From contig JBNJFP010000003.1 of the NCBI GenBank assembly GCA_051746985.1, positions 1 to 64,000 of the forward strand: a DNA stretch of 64,000 bases, given 5' to 3'. The position numbers and the translations under genes are program-made. Below, one piece after another: positions 1-8,287 of this stretch (position 1 is the first letter of the stretch; every line of letters begins with the position of its first letter). Origin of the DNA: Fodinibius sp051746985. Lineage in GTDB: Bacteria; Bacteroidota; Rhodothermia; Balneolales; Balneolaceae. The notes beneath the pieces are model-generated. The model saw only the letters and a list, made by a program, of their open reading frames with translations. It was not told where the DNA came from and did not search any database.

Positions 1-1
1 A

Positions 2-307
2 GTTATACGGAATAACCGCATTGTTGCGGCAAGTTGCTATTTGCCTATTTCTCAAAATCAAAATATATCATCCGTATTTGGTACACGTCACCGTGCCGCT
101 GTAGGGATTACCGAAACCAACAATGTATTTGTGGTCGTAGTGTCCGAAGAAACAGGACGTATCTCCGTGGCTAAAAACGGATCGCTTACCAGTGGGTTGA
201 CCATTCAAAAACTTCGCAGCGAAATGAACGAAGCGCTCGGCGAACAGGATATCGACGACGAAGACGTGGCGTTTTCATCATCACAGGGAGAACTTAAGCT
301 GAGTTGA
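2..307 (+). CDS. cdaA: Diadenylate cyclase CdaA/DacA, C-terminal part (5' truncated by window)
   Basis: The open frame enters from the left edge (first full codon at base 2) and ends at TGA 305-307, so only about 101 C-terminal residues are seen. The fragment starts with a stretch like NRIVAASCYLPIS, followed by the DAC-domain motif GTRHRAAVG and then VVVVSEETGRISVA. This is the second half of the DisA_N/DAC fold that condenses two ATP into c-di-AMP; RHR is part of the ATP-binding site. The DGA motif and the N-terminal membrane helices expected for CdaA lie outside the window. The membrane-anchored CdaA type is inferred because no DisA-type C-terminal DNA-binding domain follows. Family assignment is strong; the exact subtype cannot be checked. 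Confidence 0.9.
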   Translation, partial: VIRNNRIVAASCYLPISQNQNISSVFGTRHRAAVGITETNNVFVVVVSEETGRISVAKNGSLTSGLTIQKLRSEMNEALGEQDIDDEDVAFSSSQGELKLS

Positions 308-613
308 TTTGCCCCTCTCATTGGAGGGTTGGTTTTGTGCCATCCGATGAATTGAAAGGATAACAAATACCGTTGATTTGACGGAGCCCACCTCAACAGT
401 AGACTCCACCTGATTTTAGAGGTTGGTTTTGAACTGGGGGTTCGGGGCGAATCGTGGGAAAAATAAGTTACGAGCTTTCAACGATTTAGAGCAACGAAAA
501 GACTTTAGCTTTTAAAAAGAACAAAATCTACGATTCCCCCGACAGTTTTTTCGTCCATTTTTTGCTGACAAAAAATGGGCATCCAGATGAATAGAATAAA
601 AAAGATCGTGAGG
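308..613. repeat. Gene-free gap with degenerate REP-like sequence and hairpins
   Basis: No credible coding frame lies between the cdaA end and the meaB stop. A short motif, GAGG(G)TTGGTTTTG, occurs twice (324-337 and 419-431), each time after a small inverted repeat (CCTC..GAGG at the first, ACCT..AGGT at the second). A perfect 10 bp stem with a 4 nt loop (CCATTTTTTG ctga CAAAAAATGG) lies at 555-578. It lacks a downstream T-run on either strand, so it is not a typical intrinsic terminator. The region looks like remnants of small palindromic repeats. Confidence 0.45.
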
Positions 614-1705
614 CTATAAGGAATCAAAATAAAGATCCAGCAACTGCTGCGCTGCTTTAAACGAACTCATCTCCCCATTCAGAACTTTTCGCTCAATAGA
701 TTCCTGCTTCTTTTTAACGTCGGGATTATCATAGAAATGCTCCGTTAGTCGATTCGAAATCGTATCGTACATCCAGTGTTTGGCCTGTCGATTTCTATTG
801 TCCTGAAAATGGTTATTCTTCTTGGTCAGTTGCATGTACTCCTGAATCATCTCCCAGATATCAGGAATACCCTTCTCCGTTAACGCCGAGCAAGTCGTTA
901 CTTTAGGGCTCCAGCCCGATTTTGTTTCCGGATACAGATGTAGCGCATTTTTGTATTCTCGTACTGCTTGACTAACCGCTTTTTCGGAAGCCTCATCAAC
1001 TTTATTAATAGCAATAGCATCCGCCATCTCCATGATACCCCGTTTGATGCCCTGAAGCTCATCGCCAGCACCGGCCAGCATCAGCAGCAGAAAGAAATCT
1101 ACCATGGAATGTACGGCTGTCTCCGACTGTCCTACGCCCACGGTTTCGATGAAGATGGTATCGTATCCTGCGGCTTCGCAGAGATAAATAGTTTCGCGCG
1201 TTTTGCGGGCAACGCCACCGAGTGAGCCACCGGTAGGTGAGGGACGAATAAATGCCTGGTCGCTGTTGGCCAGCGTTTCCATCCGTGTTTTATCCCCTAA
1301 AATGCTGCCCTTGGTACGTGTGCTGCTGGGATCAATGGCCAGCACCGCAAGTTTGTTTCCTTGTTCAATAATATGATTGCCGAGCGACTCAATAAAGGTG
1401 CTTTTGCCTACGCCGGGCACGCCTGTGATCCCGATTCTAATAGAGTTTCCCGTATCGGGCAGGCAGGCTTCGATGATATCCTGTGCCAGCTCTCGGTGGT
1501 CTGTCTTTGTGCTTTCAATAAGGGTAATGGCACGACTCAAAATGGTACGGTTACCGGACTTGATACCATCGACATACTCATCCAAAGAGAGGGTATCGTT
1601 TTTATTTTTAAACCGCTCCAATCCCTTGGTGTTGATGGCGTTATTTTGTTCTACGCCTTCGTTGACCGAAAGGGAAGAATCGTTATTTTTGTTTTTGTTA
1701 GACAT
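614..1705 (-). CDS. meaB: Methylmalonyl-CoA mutase-associated GTPase MeaB
   Basis: G3E-family P-loop GTPase that chaperones adenosylcobalamin loading and protects methylmalonyl-CoA mutase in the cytoplasm. Visible motifs are the Walker A GVPGVGKST (about residue 95), the DPSS segment, ETVGVGQSE and the base-specificity motif NKVDE. The C-terminal helical arm expected for MeaB is present. I start it at the ATG at 1705 (MSNKNKNND...), giving 363 residues. A longer frame to 1747 exists, but its extra 14 residues look non-coding and run toward the repeat. It is on the same strand as mutA and mutB downstream of them, as usual, but is separated from mutB by a DUF559 cassette and repeats. Function is near certain. 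Confidence 0.95.
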   Translation of the reverse strand: MSNKNKNNDSSLSVNEGVEQNNAINTKGLERFKNKNDTLSLDEYVDGIKSGNRTILSRAITLIESTKTDHRELAQDIIEACLPDTGNSIRIGITGVPGVGKSTFIESLGNHIIEQGNKLAVLAIDPSSTRTKGSILGDKTRMETLANSDQAFIRPSPTGGSLGGVARKTRETIYLCEAAGYDTIFIETVGVGQSETAVHSMVDFFLLLMLAGAGDELQGIKRGIMEMADAIAINKVDEASEKAVSQAVREYKNALHLYPETKSGWSPKVTTCSALTEKGIPDIWEMIQEYMQLTKKNNHFQDNRNRQAKHWMYDTISNRLTEHFYDNPDVKKKQESIERKVLNGEMSSFKAAQQLLDLYFDSL

Positions 1706-1721
1706 AAGTTGGTTAAGGGAA

Positions 1722-1838
1722 CACCCAACACTTCGACATAAAATCACGTCGAAGTAATCCCCTCGAGGGGAGATGAAATCATCCCTCCTTGAGGAGGGTG
1801 GCTCCGATTGCGTTTTATCGGAGACGGGAGGTGTTGTT
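1722..1838. repeat. Multi-hairpin direct repeat, copy 1 (upstream of meaB)
   Basis: About 116 bp unit with an ordered set of stem-loops: CTTCGAC..GTCGAAG, CCCCTCGAGGGG, CCCTCC ttga GGAGGG and CTCCGAT..ATCGGAG, plus an outer pairing CAACAC..GTGTTG. It matches copy 2 at 2231-2347 at roughly 88 percent identity by eye, in the same orientation. The second palindrome differs between copies by a compensating C:G to T:A change at its outer pair, which suggests the fold matters. The two copies bracket the DUF559 gene. Confidence 0.8.
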
Positions 1839-1842
1839 TGTA

Positions 1843-2214
1843 TTAAGAATTATGTTTGATCCAATTTTCAATTTCTTGAAGTACAAAATTAATATCCTGT
1901 TTTATTTTCTTATTATCGAATCTGAGAAAATGTACTCCATGAGATTCAATTTGTTTTTGTCGTTCTAAATCACTGACACTGATATCTGGATGATTGTGAA
2001 AGCCACCATCAACTTCAATAGCGAGCATTAATTCATGGCAATAAAAGTCGACAATGTATTCAAGCATTGGAAGCTGTCGGTGAAATTGGTAGCCCAAGCT
2101 TTTTCTTCGGATCCTTTCCCATAACAAAACTTCCGCATGAGTCATATTTTTCCTGAGGTCTCGAGCTAACTCTTTTAATTCAGGCTTATAAGGAAGTATT
2201 GTATTTTGGGGCAT
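1843..2214 (-). CDS. DUF559 domain endonuclease (VSR/PD-(D/E)xK-like)
   Basis: A 123-residue protein of the DUF559 family, a restriction-endonuclease-like fold related to very-short-patch repair nucleases. The family signature is clear: an N-terminal ARxLRKNMTxAEVLLWE-type helix, a Q(F/H)HRQ segment, then IVDFYC with D56 and AIEVDGGFH with E67 and D69 as probable metal-binding residues. It fills almost all the space between two direct copies of a multi-hairpin repeat and interrupts the mutA-mutB-meaB series, which suggests insertion as a cassette. Its stop lies 5 bp from copy 1 and its start 16 bp from copy 2. The true substrate of such stand-alone DUF559 proteins is not established. A role in mobilising the flanking repeats is my inference. 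Confidence 0.85.
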   Translation of the reverse strand: MPQNTILPYKPELKELARDLRKNMTHAEVLLWERIRRKSLGYQFHRQLPMLEYIVDFYCHELMLAIEVDGGFHNHPDISVSDLERQKQIESHGVHFLRFDNKKIKQDINFVLQEIENWIKHNS

Positions 2215-2230
2215 AGTTTAGGAATTATTA

Positions 2231-2347
2231 CACCCATCCCTTCGACATAAAATTCATGTCGAAGTACTTCCCTCAAGGGAAGATCAAATCATCCCTCCTT
2301 GAGGAGGGTGGCTCCGATTGGTTTTTATCGGAGTCGGGAGATGTTTA
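2231..2347. repeat. Multi-hairpin direct repeat, copy 2 (downstream of mutB)
   Basis: Second copy of the unit at 1722-1838, same orientation, one single-base indel and about a dozen substitutions. The central block (ATCCCTCCTTGAGGAGGG followed by TGGCTCCGATTG) is identical in both copies. The variable positions fall mainly in loops or in paired, compensating positions. With copy 1 it frames the DUF559 gene. Confidence 0.8.
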
Positions 2348-2393
2348 GTAAAAGGTTTGAATTAAGATTCTTTGATGAGTTAGTTATTCAAGA

Positions 2394-2417
2394 TTTTCTA
2401 AAAGTACTTTTAGAAAA
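2394..2417. terminator. Perfect 24 bp palindrome downstream of mutB
   Basis: A perfect 12+12 inverted repeat (half-site TTTTCTAAAAGT) lies 36 bp past the mutB stop codon. It is AT-rich with no loop, so it may act as a weak terminator or a protein-binding dyad. No long T-run follows on the minus strand. Confidence 0.35.
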
Positions 2418-2453
2418 ATGTCTGTTGGAAACCCACAGTGTTTATTTTAAAAA

Positions 2454-4586
2454 CTATTTCTGAGCATCGATCAGTATCTCCAAAATCTGCTGAGCGGCCA
2501 GGGAGATAATGGTACCCGGACCAAAGATACCAACTACCCCTTTGTCATATAAAAACTCGTAATCTTGTTCGGGTATCACGCCGCCGACAATCACCATGAT
2601 GTCATCACGTCCCAAGCGTTCAAGTTCATCCAGAACTTGCGGCACCAGTGTTTTATGTCCACCGGCCAGGCTCGAAACGCCCAGAATATGGACATCGTTT
2701 TCAGCGGCTTGTCGGGCAGCCTCCTCTGGTGTTTGAAATAGCGGGCCGATATCCACATCGAAGCCGAGATCGGCAAAGCTTGTAGAAATTACTTTTGCCC
2801 CGCGATCGTGACCATCCTGACCCATTTTGGCGACCATGATACGCGGACGACGTCCTGCTAAGTTGGCAAATTTATCAGCCAGCTGTTGCGCCTTTTTAAA
2901 GTTTTCGTCCTTATCTATTTCTGAAGAATACACGCCGGATATTGATCTAACGGTTGCGGTATAGCGTCCGAATTCTTTTTCCATGGCATCGGATATTTCA
3001 CCCAGTGAAGCTCGTTTGCGAGCAGCTTCGACTGCAGCTTCCAGCAAGTTACCATCACCGGTTTTAGCGGCCTTGGTAATTTTGTTGAGGGCCGCCTGAA
3101 CGTCCTCTTCGTTGCGTTCGTTTCGCAGCTTTTCGAGTCGTTTTAACTGTGTTTTTCGGACTTTCTCATTGTCAACCTCAAGAATGTCAATCGGCTCTTC
3201 TTTGTCAAGCTGATATTTGTTAACGCCCACAATGGTTTCCTTGCCCGAATCGATACGCGCTTGCTTCTTGGCGGCCGCTTCTTCAATCCGCATTTTGGGG
3301 ACGCCCGTTTCAATGGCTTTGGCCATGCCGCCAAGTTCTTCTACCTCTTCAATCAGCTCCCAGGCGCGACGTGCAATGCGATCGGTCAGATATTCCACAT
3401 AGTACGAGCCCGCCCATGGATCAACGGCCTTCGTAATGCCAGTTTCTTCCTGTAGGTATATTTGCGTGTTGCGTGCAATGCGAGCCGAAAAGTCTGTCGG
3501 CAGGGCAATGGCCTCATCCAGGGCGTTGGTGTGTAACGACTGTGTGTGTCCGAGCGCCGCGGCCATCGCTTCAACAGTTGTTCGTGCCACGTTGTTATAA
3601 GGATCCTGCTTGGTGAGGCTCCAGCCCGATGTTTGGCTGTGCGTACGTAGTGACATCGACTTGGGATTTTCCGGATCAAATTGTTTCACCAGCTTTGCCC
3701 AGAGCATACGAGCAGCACGCATTTTAGCAATCTCCATAAAATGATTCATCCCAATAGCCCAGAAAAACGAGATACGGGGAGCAAATTCATCGACGTCGAG
3801 TCCGGCATCCAGCCCGGTTCGCAGATATTCCAGTCCATCGGCCAACGTGTATGCCAGCTCGATATCCGAGGTCGCACCGGCCTCCTGCATGTGATAGCCC
3901 GACACCGAAATAGAGTTGAATTTGGGCATGTGCTTCGAGGTGTATTCAAAGATATCACCCACAATGCGCATAGACGGTTTCGGTGGATAGATGTACGTGT
4001 TGCGCACCATAAATTCTTTTAGGATATCGTTCTGTATGGTGCCCGCCAGCTGTTCTTTGGATACGCCTTGCTCCTCAGCAGCGACAATATAAAAGGCCAT
4101 AACAGGGATAACCGCTCCGTTCATGGTCATGGATACAGAAACCTGGTCCAGTGGAATTTGGTCGAACAGTACCTTCATATCCAGGATGGAGTCGATGGCT
4201 ACGCCCGCTTTTCCGACATCGCCGGAAACGCGCGGGTGGTCGGAGTCGTAACCGCGATGCGTAGCTAAATCAAAGGCGACCGATAGCCCTTTTTGTCCCT
4301 GCGCCAGTGCCTTTCGATAAAATTCGTTGGATTCCTCGGCCGTTGAAAATCCGGCATACTGACGGATGGTCCACGGTCGAAAGCAGTACATGGTGGAATA
4401 CGGTCCGCGCAAGTACGGCGGAAGCCCGGCTGCGTAATCGAGGTGCTCAAGGTCTTCGATATCCGCCTTGGTAAACTGTGGCTTTACAGGAATCTGCTCG
4501 GCTGTTTGCCACGGTTCATTATCAGTTGCTTTGCGATCAGCAGAAATCGAGGCGTCAAAATTGATATCAGAAAAATCAGGTCTCAT
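2454..4586 (-). CDS. mutB: Methylmalonyl-CoA mutase large (catalytic) subunit
   Basis: Adenosylcobalamin-dependent isomerase interconverting (R)-methylmalonyl-CoA and succinyl-CoA in propionate and odd-chain/branched-chain catabolism. The 710 residues comprise an N-terminal TIM-barrel substrate domain (YAGFSTAEESN, VSVSMTMNGAVIPV, RTHSQTSGWSLT segments) and a C-terminal B12-binding domain. That domain has the base-off motif DGHDRG (DxHxxG type, within MGQDGHDRGAKVI) and the GGVIP segment. Length and motifs fit the alpha subunit of the heterodimer. It follows mutA on the same strand after 106 bp that carry a palindromic repeat, so the two probably form one operon. No cobalamin riboswitch is visible upstream of the operon. 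Confidence 0.97.
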   Translation of the reverse strand: MRPDFSDINFDASISADRKATDNEPWQTAEQIPVKPQFTKADIEDLEHLDYAAGLPPYLRGPYSTMYCFRPWTIRQYAGFSTAEESNEFYRKALAQGQKGLSVAFDLATHRGYDSDHPRVSGDVGKAGVAIDSILDMKVLFDQIPLDQVSVSMTMNGAVIPVMAFYIVAAEEQGVSKEQLAGTIQNDILKEFMVRNTYIYPPKPSMRIVGDIFEYTSKHMPKFNSISVSGYHMQEAGATSDIELAYTLADGLEYLRTGLDAGLDVDEFAPRISFFWAIGMNHFMEIAKMRAARMLWAKLVKQFDPENPKSMSLRTHSQTSGWSLTKQDPYNNVARTTVEAMAAALGHTQSLHTNALDEAIALPTDFSARIARNTQIYLQEETGITKAVDPWAGSYYVEYLTDRIARRAWELIEEVEELGGMAKAIETGVPKMRIEEAAAKKQARIDSGKETIVGVNKYQLDKEEPIDILEVDNEKVRKTQLKRLEKLRNERNEEDVQAALNKITKAAKTGDGNLLEAAVEAARKRASLGEISDAMEKEFGRYTATVRSISGVYSSEIDKDENFKKAQQLADKFANLAGRRPRIMVAKMGQDGHDRGAKVISTSFADLGFDVDIGPLFQTPEEAARQAAENDVHILGVSSLAGGHKTLVPQVLDELERLGRDDIMVIVGGVIPEQDYEFLYDKGVVGIFGPGTIISLAAQQILEILIDAQK

Positions 4587-4603
4587 AGTTCAATTTTCTT
4601 TTG

Positions 4604-4685
4604 TGTCATCCTGAACTTGTTTCAGGATCTATCAGGTCAAAATGAGGTTGTTTACCACAGATGCCGAAACAAGTTCGGCATGACA
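4604..4685. repeat. REP-like compound inverted repeat between mutA and mutB
   Basis: Outer TGTCAT/ATGACA arms enclose two stem-loops, CCTGAA cttg TTTCAGG and TGCCGAA acaa GTTCGGCA. The form is that of bipartite extragenic palindromic elements found in many bacterial genomes. It lies within the presumed mutAB transcript, so it could affect mRNA stability or relative expression. It is unlike the repeat that flanks the DUF559 gene. Confidence 0.7.
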
Positions 4686-4692
4686 TATGCTT

Positions 4693-6720
4693 TTAATTTG
4701 AAATTATTCCAAGTTTGTGTTGAAAGCGTTTCAGCGTTTCAAGAACGTTGCATTTCGAGTAAATAAATTCATCAACGCCGGCTTTTTTGTACGTCTCAAT
4801 ATCCTCCTTGGGATATCCAGCCAGAACCAAAATCGGCGGATTATCTAACATTGAAAACGCATCCGCTATAGCCGGAACAAGCTCTTTGTACTCTTTGTCC
4901 GAACTGCAGATGACTGCAATATTTGGTTGCTGGTCTTTAACCGCATTCATGGCTTCACCTACATCCGAAAAACCAATAGGGTCTTCGATGTCATAGCCTA
5001 CGCAACCAAAAAAGTTGGATGAAAAGGATGCACGTCCTTTGCGCCATGATTTGTTGCCCAATGGCAGGTTGAGGACTTTAGGCGTTGACTCATGATTTTC
5101 GGTCGCCAGACGCAGCTCTTCAAAAGCTTGAGCCCCGCGATAAGGCGCCACGGTTCGATATTGTTGGTGGCCGAAGTCAAAAAGCTGGTCAATGACATCC
5201 GCGATATTAGCTTGTTGCGAAAAAGCATTGGATAGATAGTCTACAAGATTTTCGGCATCATTTTCGATATCAATTTCTTCTGATTTGCGTAGGGCTACGG
5301 TTTGTTCGGTTTCGTTCATCGCATCGCGCATGTTGTCAGCGGGGTTGGTGTACTGATTCGTACCCACAAAGGTACGTCCACGTTTGGCAATGGCTTGGTT
5401 ACGCTGCTGCTGTGACTGCTGAATGGCTGATTGCACGGTCCCGTTTTCGATAGCCTCAAAGAGTCCACCCTCGGTTTCTATTTCCTGGAAAATATTCCAG
5501 GCTTTTTCTGCAATCTGATTTGTTAGCTGCTCAATGTAATAGGAGCCGGCTGCCGGGTCTTCGACTTTATCGAGATACGACTCCTCTCGCAGAATAAGCT
5601 GTTGGTTTCGGGCAATGCGCTGCGAAAAATCATTCGGCTGACGAAAATGCTCATCAAACGGTAAAACAGTTAGGGCGTCGCATCCCGCAATAGCGGCTGA
5701 CATTCCCTCAGTTGAAGTGCGCAGCATATTGGTGTAGGGATCGTAAAGCGTTTTATTCCAGCGGGAGGTTTCGCCATGGATATATGCTTGCTGTTGATCC
5801 GCATCGCCACCGTAGGCCTCAATAAGATTTTTCCAGAGCAGGCGGGCCGAGCGAAACTTGGCAATTTCCAGAAAGTAATGGGATCCTACCGAAAAATTGA
5901 AGTTGAGGGCGTTGGCGGATTCATTTAGTGGCAAATTAGTATCCGTTAGTAATGCCAGATACTCCGAGGCCGAAGCCATCGCATATCCCAACTCTTGCAC
6001 AATGGTAGCGCCGCTGTTGTGATAAAATCGCCCGTCGATTGCAAGGGGACGAACGTTCGGCAATTGTTGTGAAGAAAACTGTACTAACTGTTGAATATCC
6101 TGTTTTAGTGTTTCTTTCTTTTTTGGATACTGTCCGTGCTCGAGTAAGTACACAAAAGGATCATAAGAAAAAGTCGCCCATACTTTTTGGGGATCGAGAT
6201 TTTGGGTTTGCGTTTCATCCCAAAGCATAGCCAGCAGTGCTGGTGAAGCCATGCCCGCATCAAAATGCAGGGAAGTCTCTTCCAAGGATATATCATCAAG
6301 CAGCGCAGAAAAATCATTTTGGCTTTGGATCGGTAGTCCTGAAATATCACCGCCGAGCATACCTTCGGTGCGGCGAACGGACAGCTTAAATGACAAGGCG
6401 TCGGTTCCCTTTTGGAGGACATTGCACGCCTGTTCATTAGCCTGCGTTATTTCGTTAGCAAAAACCGGCGTTCGAATTTCCCAATCATTGGCATTTTTAT
6501 CAGCGTACTTTTTTGGGATGGGATTGGTACGCTCAACATCGGATAAATCCTGTCGACGGTAGAACGGAAGCGGCTCGATGCCTTCACCTGTTTGCCATCG
6601 CAACTTTTCTTTATAATTGGCGCCTTTGAGATCTTGCTTGATAATTTGTTCCCACTCCTTTGTCGAAATGGGGGGGAACTCTTCAAAAAGAGATTTTTTG
6701 GTTGATTCGGAATTGCTCAT
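4693..6720 (-). CDS. mutA: Methylmalonyl-CoA mutase small subunit
   Basis: Beta subunit of the heterodimeric methylmalonyl-CoA mutase; it has the same fold as MutB but does not bind cobalamin. The sequence shows the degenerate TIM barrel (RTSTEGMSAAIAGC, EDPAAGSYYIE) and a C-terminal flavodoxin-like domain. Where MutB has DGHDRG, this protein reads SNFFGCVGYDIED, so the B12 histidine motif is absent, as expected. I start it at the ATG at 6720 (MSNSESTKK...), 675 residues. An in-frame ATG at 6753 would add 11 residues that look untranslated. It is divergently arranged with the acyl-CoA dehydrogenase gene and first in the mutA-mutB series. Confidence 0.95.
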   Translation of the reverse strand: MSNSESTKKSLFEEFPPISTKEWEQIIKQDLKGANYKEKLRWQTGEGIEPLPFYRRQDLSDVERTNPIPKKYADKNANDWEIRTPVFANEITQANEQACNVLQKGTDALSFKLSVRRTEGMLGGDISGLPIQSQNDFSALLDDISLEETSLHFDAGMASPALLAMLWDETQTQNLDPQKVWATFSYDPFVYLLEHGQYPKKKETLKQDIQQLVQFSSQQLPNVRPLAIDGRFYHNSGATIVQELGYAMASASEYLALLTDTNLPLNESANALNFNFSVGSHYFLEIAKFRSARLLWKNLIEAYGGDADQQQAYIHGETSRWNKTLYDPYTNMLRTSTEGMSAAIAGCDALTVLPFDEHFRQPNDFSQRIARNQQLILREESYLDKVEDPAAGSYYIEQLTNQIAEKAWNIFQEIETEGGLFEAIENGTVQSAIQQSQQQRNQAIAKRGRTFVGTNQYTNPADNMRDAMNETEQTVALRKSEEIDIENDAENLVDYLSNAFSQQANIADVIDQLFDFGHQQYRTVAPYRGAQAFEELRLATENHESTPKVLNLPLGNKSWRKGRASFSSNFFGCVGYDIEDPIGFSDVGEAMNAVKDQQPNIAVICSSDKEYKELVPAIADAFSMLDNPPILVLAGYPKEDIETYKKAGVDEFIYSKCNVLETLKRFQHKLGIISN

Positions 6721-6889
6721 AGTGCAGTTTTCGTCTTGAATTAAGATCCTCAAAATAACGAGGTTATTATTACTTTACTAACGTTTCATGGCAGTTGTAA
6801 CCGGTTTCAATTTTAGGCCGATATTTTAAATACGAATCGCTATATTACGACCGAAATTTAGAACCCAATTGAATTTTACGAGGCTATTC

Positions 6890-8053
6890 ATGGATAATGT
6901 AGATCAACAAATGCCCGCACTTACACAGCTAACCGAAGATGAAAAAATGCTGCAGGATGCGGCCCGCGATTTTGCCGAGAGCGCGATTAAGCCGAAGGTG
7001 CACGAGATGGATGAACAGGCGAAGCTTGATCCCGCTTTGGTACAAGAATTTTTTGATATGGGATTGATGGGTATCGAGATCCCCGAAAAGTACAGCGGGG
7101 GCGGCGGGTCGTTTTTTATGTCAATTGTAGCTATTGAGCAGATTTCTCGGGTGGACGCCTCGGCCGGTGTGTTTATGGATGTACAGAATACGCTGGTGAA
7201 TAATGCATTTTTGAATTTTGGAAGTGATGAAATTAAAGAAAAATACTTACCACAGCTGGCTACGGAGAAAGTGGGAGCGTACTGTCTGTCTGAAGCTGGT
7301 TCGGGAAGTGATGCTTTTGCGTTGAAAGCCTCAGCCAAGGAAGAGGGTGATTACTATGTGCTAAATGGCTCTAAGATGTGGATCACCAATGCCAATGAAG
7401 CAGATATCTTTTTGGTGTTTGCGACGGTGGATCCCGGTGCGGGATATAAAGGGATTACTGCTTTTATTGTTGAGCGTGATTTTGAGGGATTCTCGGTATC
7501 TAAAAAAGAAAATAAACTCGGTATTCGGGCTAGCTCAACTTGTGAAATATTGTTGGAAGATTGTAAAGTCCCTAAAGAGAATGTGCTTGGAGAAGTGGGG
7601 AAAGGGTATAAGGTTGCTATTGAAACCCTTAACGAGGGACGCATCGGTATTGGCGCGCAGATGATTGGTGTAGCGCAAGGTGCGTTGGATGCAGCGCTGG
7701 AATATACCCAGGAACGTAAACAGTTTGGACAGTCTATTTCAGATTTCCAGGGCGTTCAGTTCCAGCTGGCGAAGATGGCTACGGATATTGAAACAGCCCG
7801 GCTGTTGGTCTATAATGCCGCACGAATAAAAGAAAATGGCGATAAGTTTCTCAAAGAAGCGGCGATGGCCAAGTATCACGCCTCGGAAGTGGCCGAAAGC
7901 GTCAGTTCTCAGGCGGTTGATTTGTTTGGCGGCTATGGGTATGTAAAAGAGTATCCCGTGGAAAAGTATTATCGGGATGCAAAAATTGGCAAGATTTACG
8001 AAGGTACTTCAAATATGCAGCTCAATACTATTGCCAAACTGCTGTTGAAGTAA
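6890..8053 (+). CDS. Acyl-CoA dehydrogenase (short/branched-chain type)
   Basis: FAD-dependent alpha,beta-dehydrogenation of acyl-CoA thioesters in the cytoplasm, passing electrons to ETF. The 387-residue protein has the usual three domains. Visible are the family signatures GAYCLSEAGSGSDA and MWITNANEADIF, the R-Q-FG segment ERKQFGQSISDFQG, and near the C-terminus GGYGYVKEYPVEKYYRD with YEGTSNMQ, whose Glu is the catalytic base of short/branched-chain enzymes. The ATG at 6890 is preceded by a GAGG-like ribosome site (ACGAGG); an upstream in-frame TTG at 6869 is less likely. Divergent placement beside methylmalonyl-CoA mutase fits a branched-chain amino acid or propionate route, but substrate length cannot be read from sequence. 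Confidence 0.93.
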   Translation: MDNVDQQMPALTQLTEDEKMLQDAARDFAESAIKPKVHEMDEQAKLDPALVQEFFDMGLMGIEIPEKYSGGGGSFFMSIVAIEQISRVDASAGVFMDVQNTLVNNAFLNFGSDEIKEKYLPQLATEKVGAYCLSEAGSGSDAFALKASAKEEGDYYVLNGSKMWITNANEADIFLVFATVDPGAGYKGITAFIVERDFEGFSVSKKENKLGIRASSTCEILLEDCKVPKENVLGEVGKGYKVAIETLNEGRIGIGAQMIGVAQGALDAALEYTQERKQFGQSISDFQGVQFQLAKMATDIETARLLVYNAARIKENGDKFLKEAAMAKYHASEVAESVSSQAVDLFGGYGYVKEYPVEKYYRDAKIGKIYEGTSNMQLNTIAKLLLK

Positions 8054-8072
8054 GAATTATAGGTTAATAAAA

Positions 8073-8118
8073 ACATGAAACCTTAGGAGGTAAAAACCTT
8101 CCTGAGGTTTTTTCATGT
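8073..8118 (+). terminator. Stem-loop terminator after acyl-CoA dehydrogenase
   Basis: Inverted repeat ACATGAAA..TTTCATGT with a further CCTTAGGAGG/CCTTCCTGAGG pairing, starting 20 bp after the stop codon. A GGTTTTTTC tract forms part of the descending arm. Likely an intrinsic terminator. Confidence 0.6.
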
Positions 8119-8287
8119 GAAGCAAAATCACACTTAGTTTGATGTTAAAGGGATTTTTGGGCGATTTTTTTAGAATTTTTGGAATGATGGGGAATTGTAT
8201 TGTTGTTGAGAAATAGTATTTAAATAGGGTATAGTAAAAGAAAAGCCCGTAATCATCTATAAACCAAGGTTAAGCTAAATTTTCAGT

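Noticed and set aside
1722..2347. CRISPR array or IS-element ends
   Set aside because: There are only two long copies with a gene between, no spacers, no transposase and no target-site duplication that I could see.
6721..6889. Cobalamin riboswitch upstream of mutA
   Set aside because: No B12-box or matching stem arrangement was seen in the divergent region.
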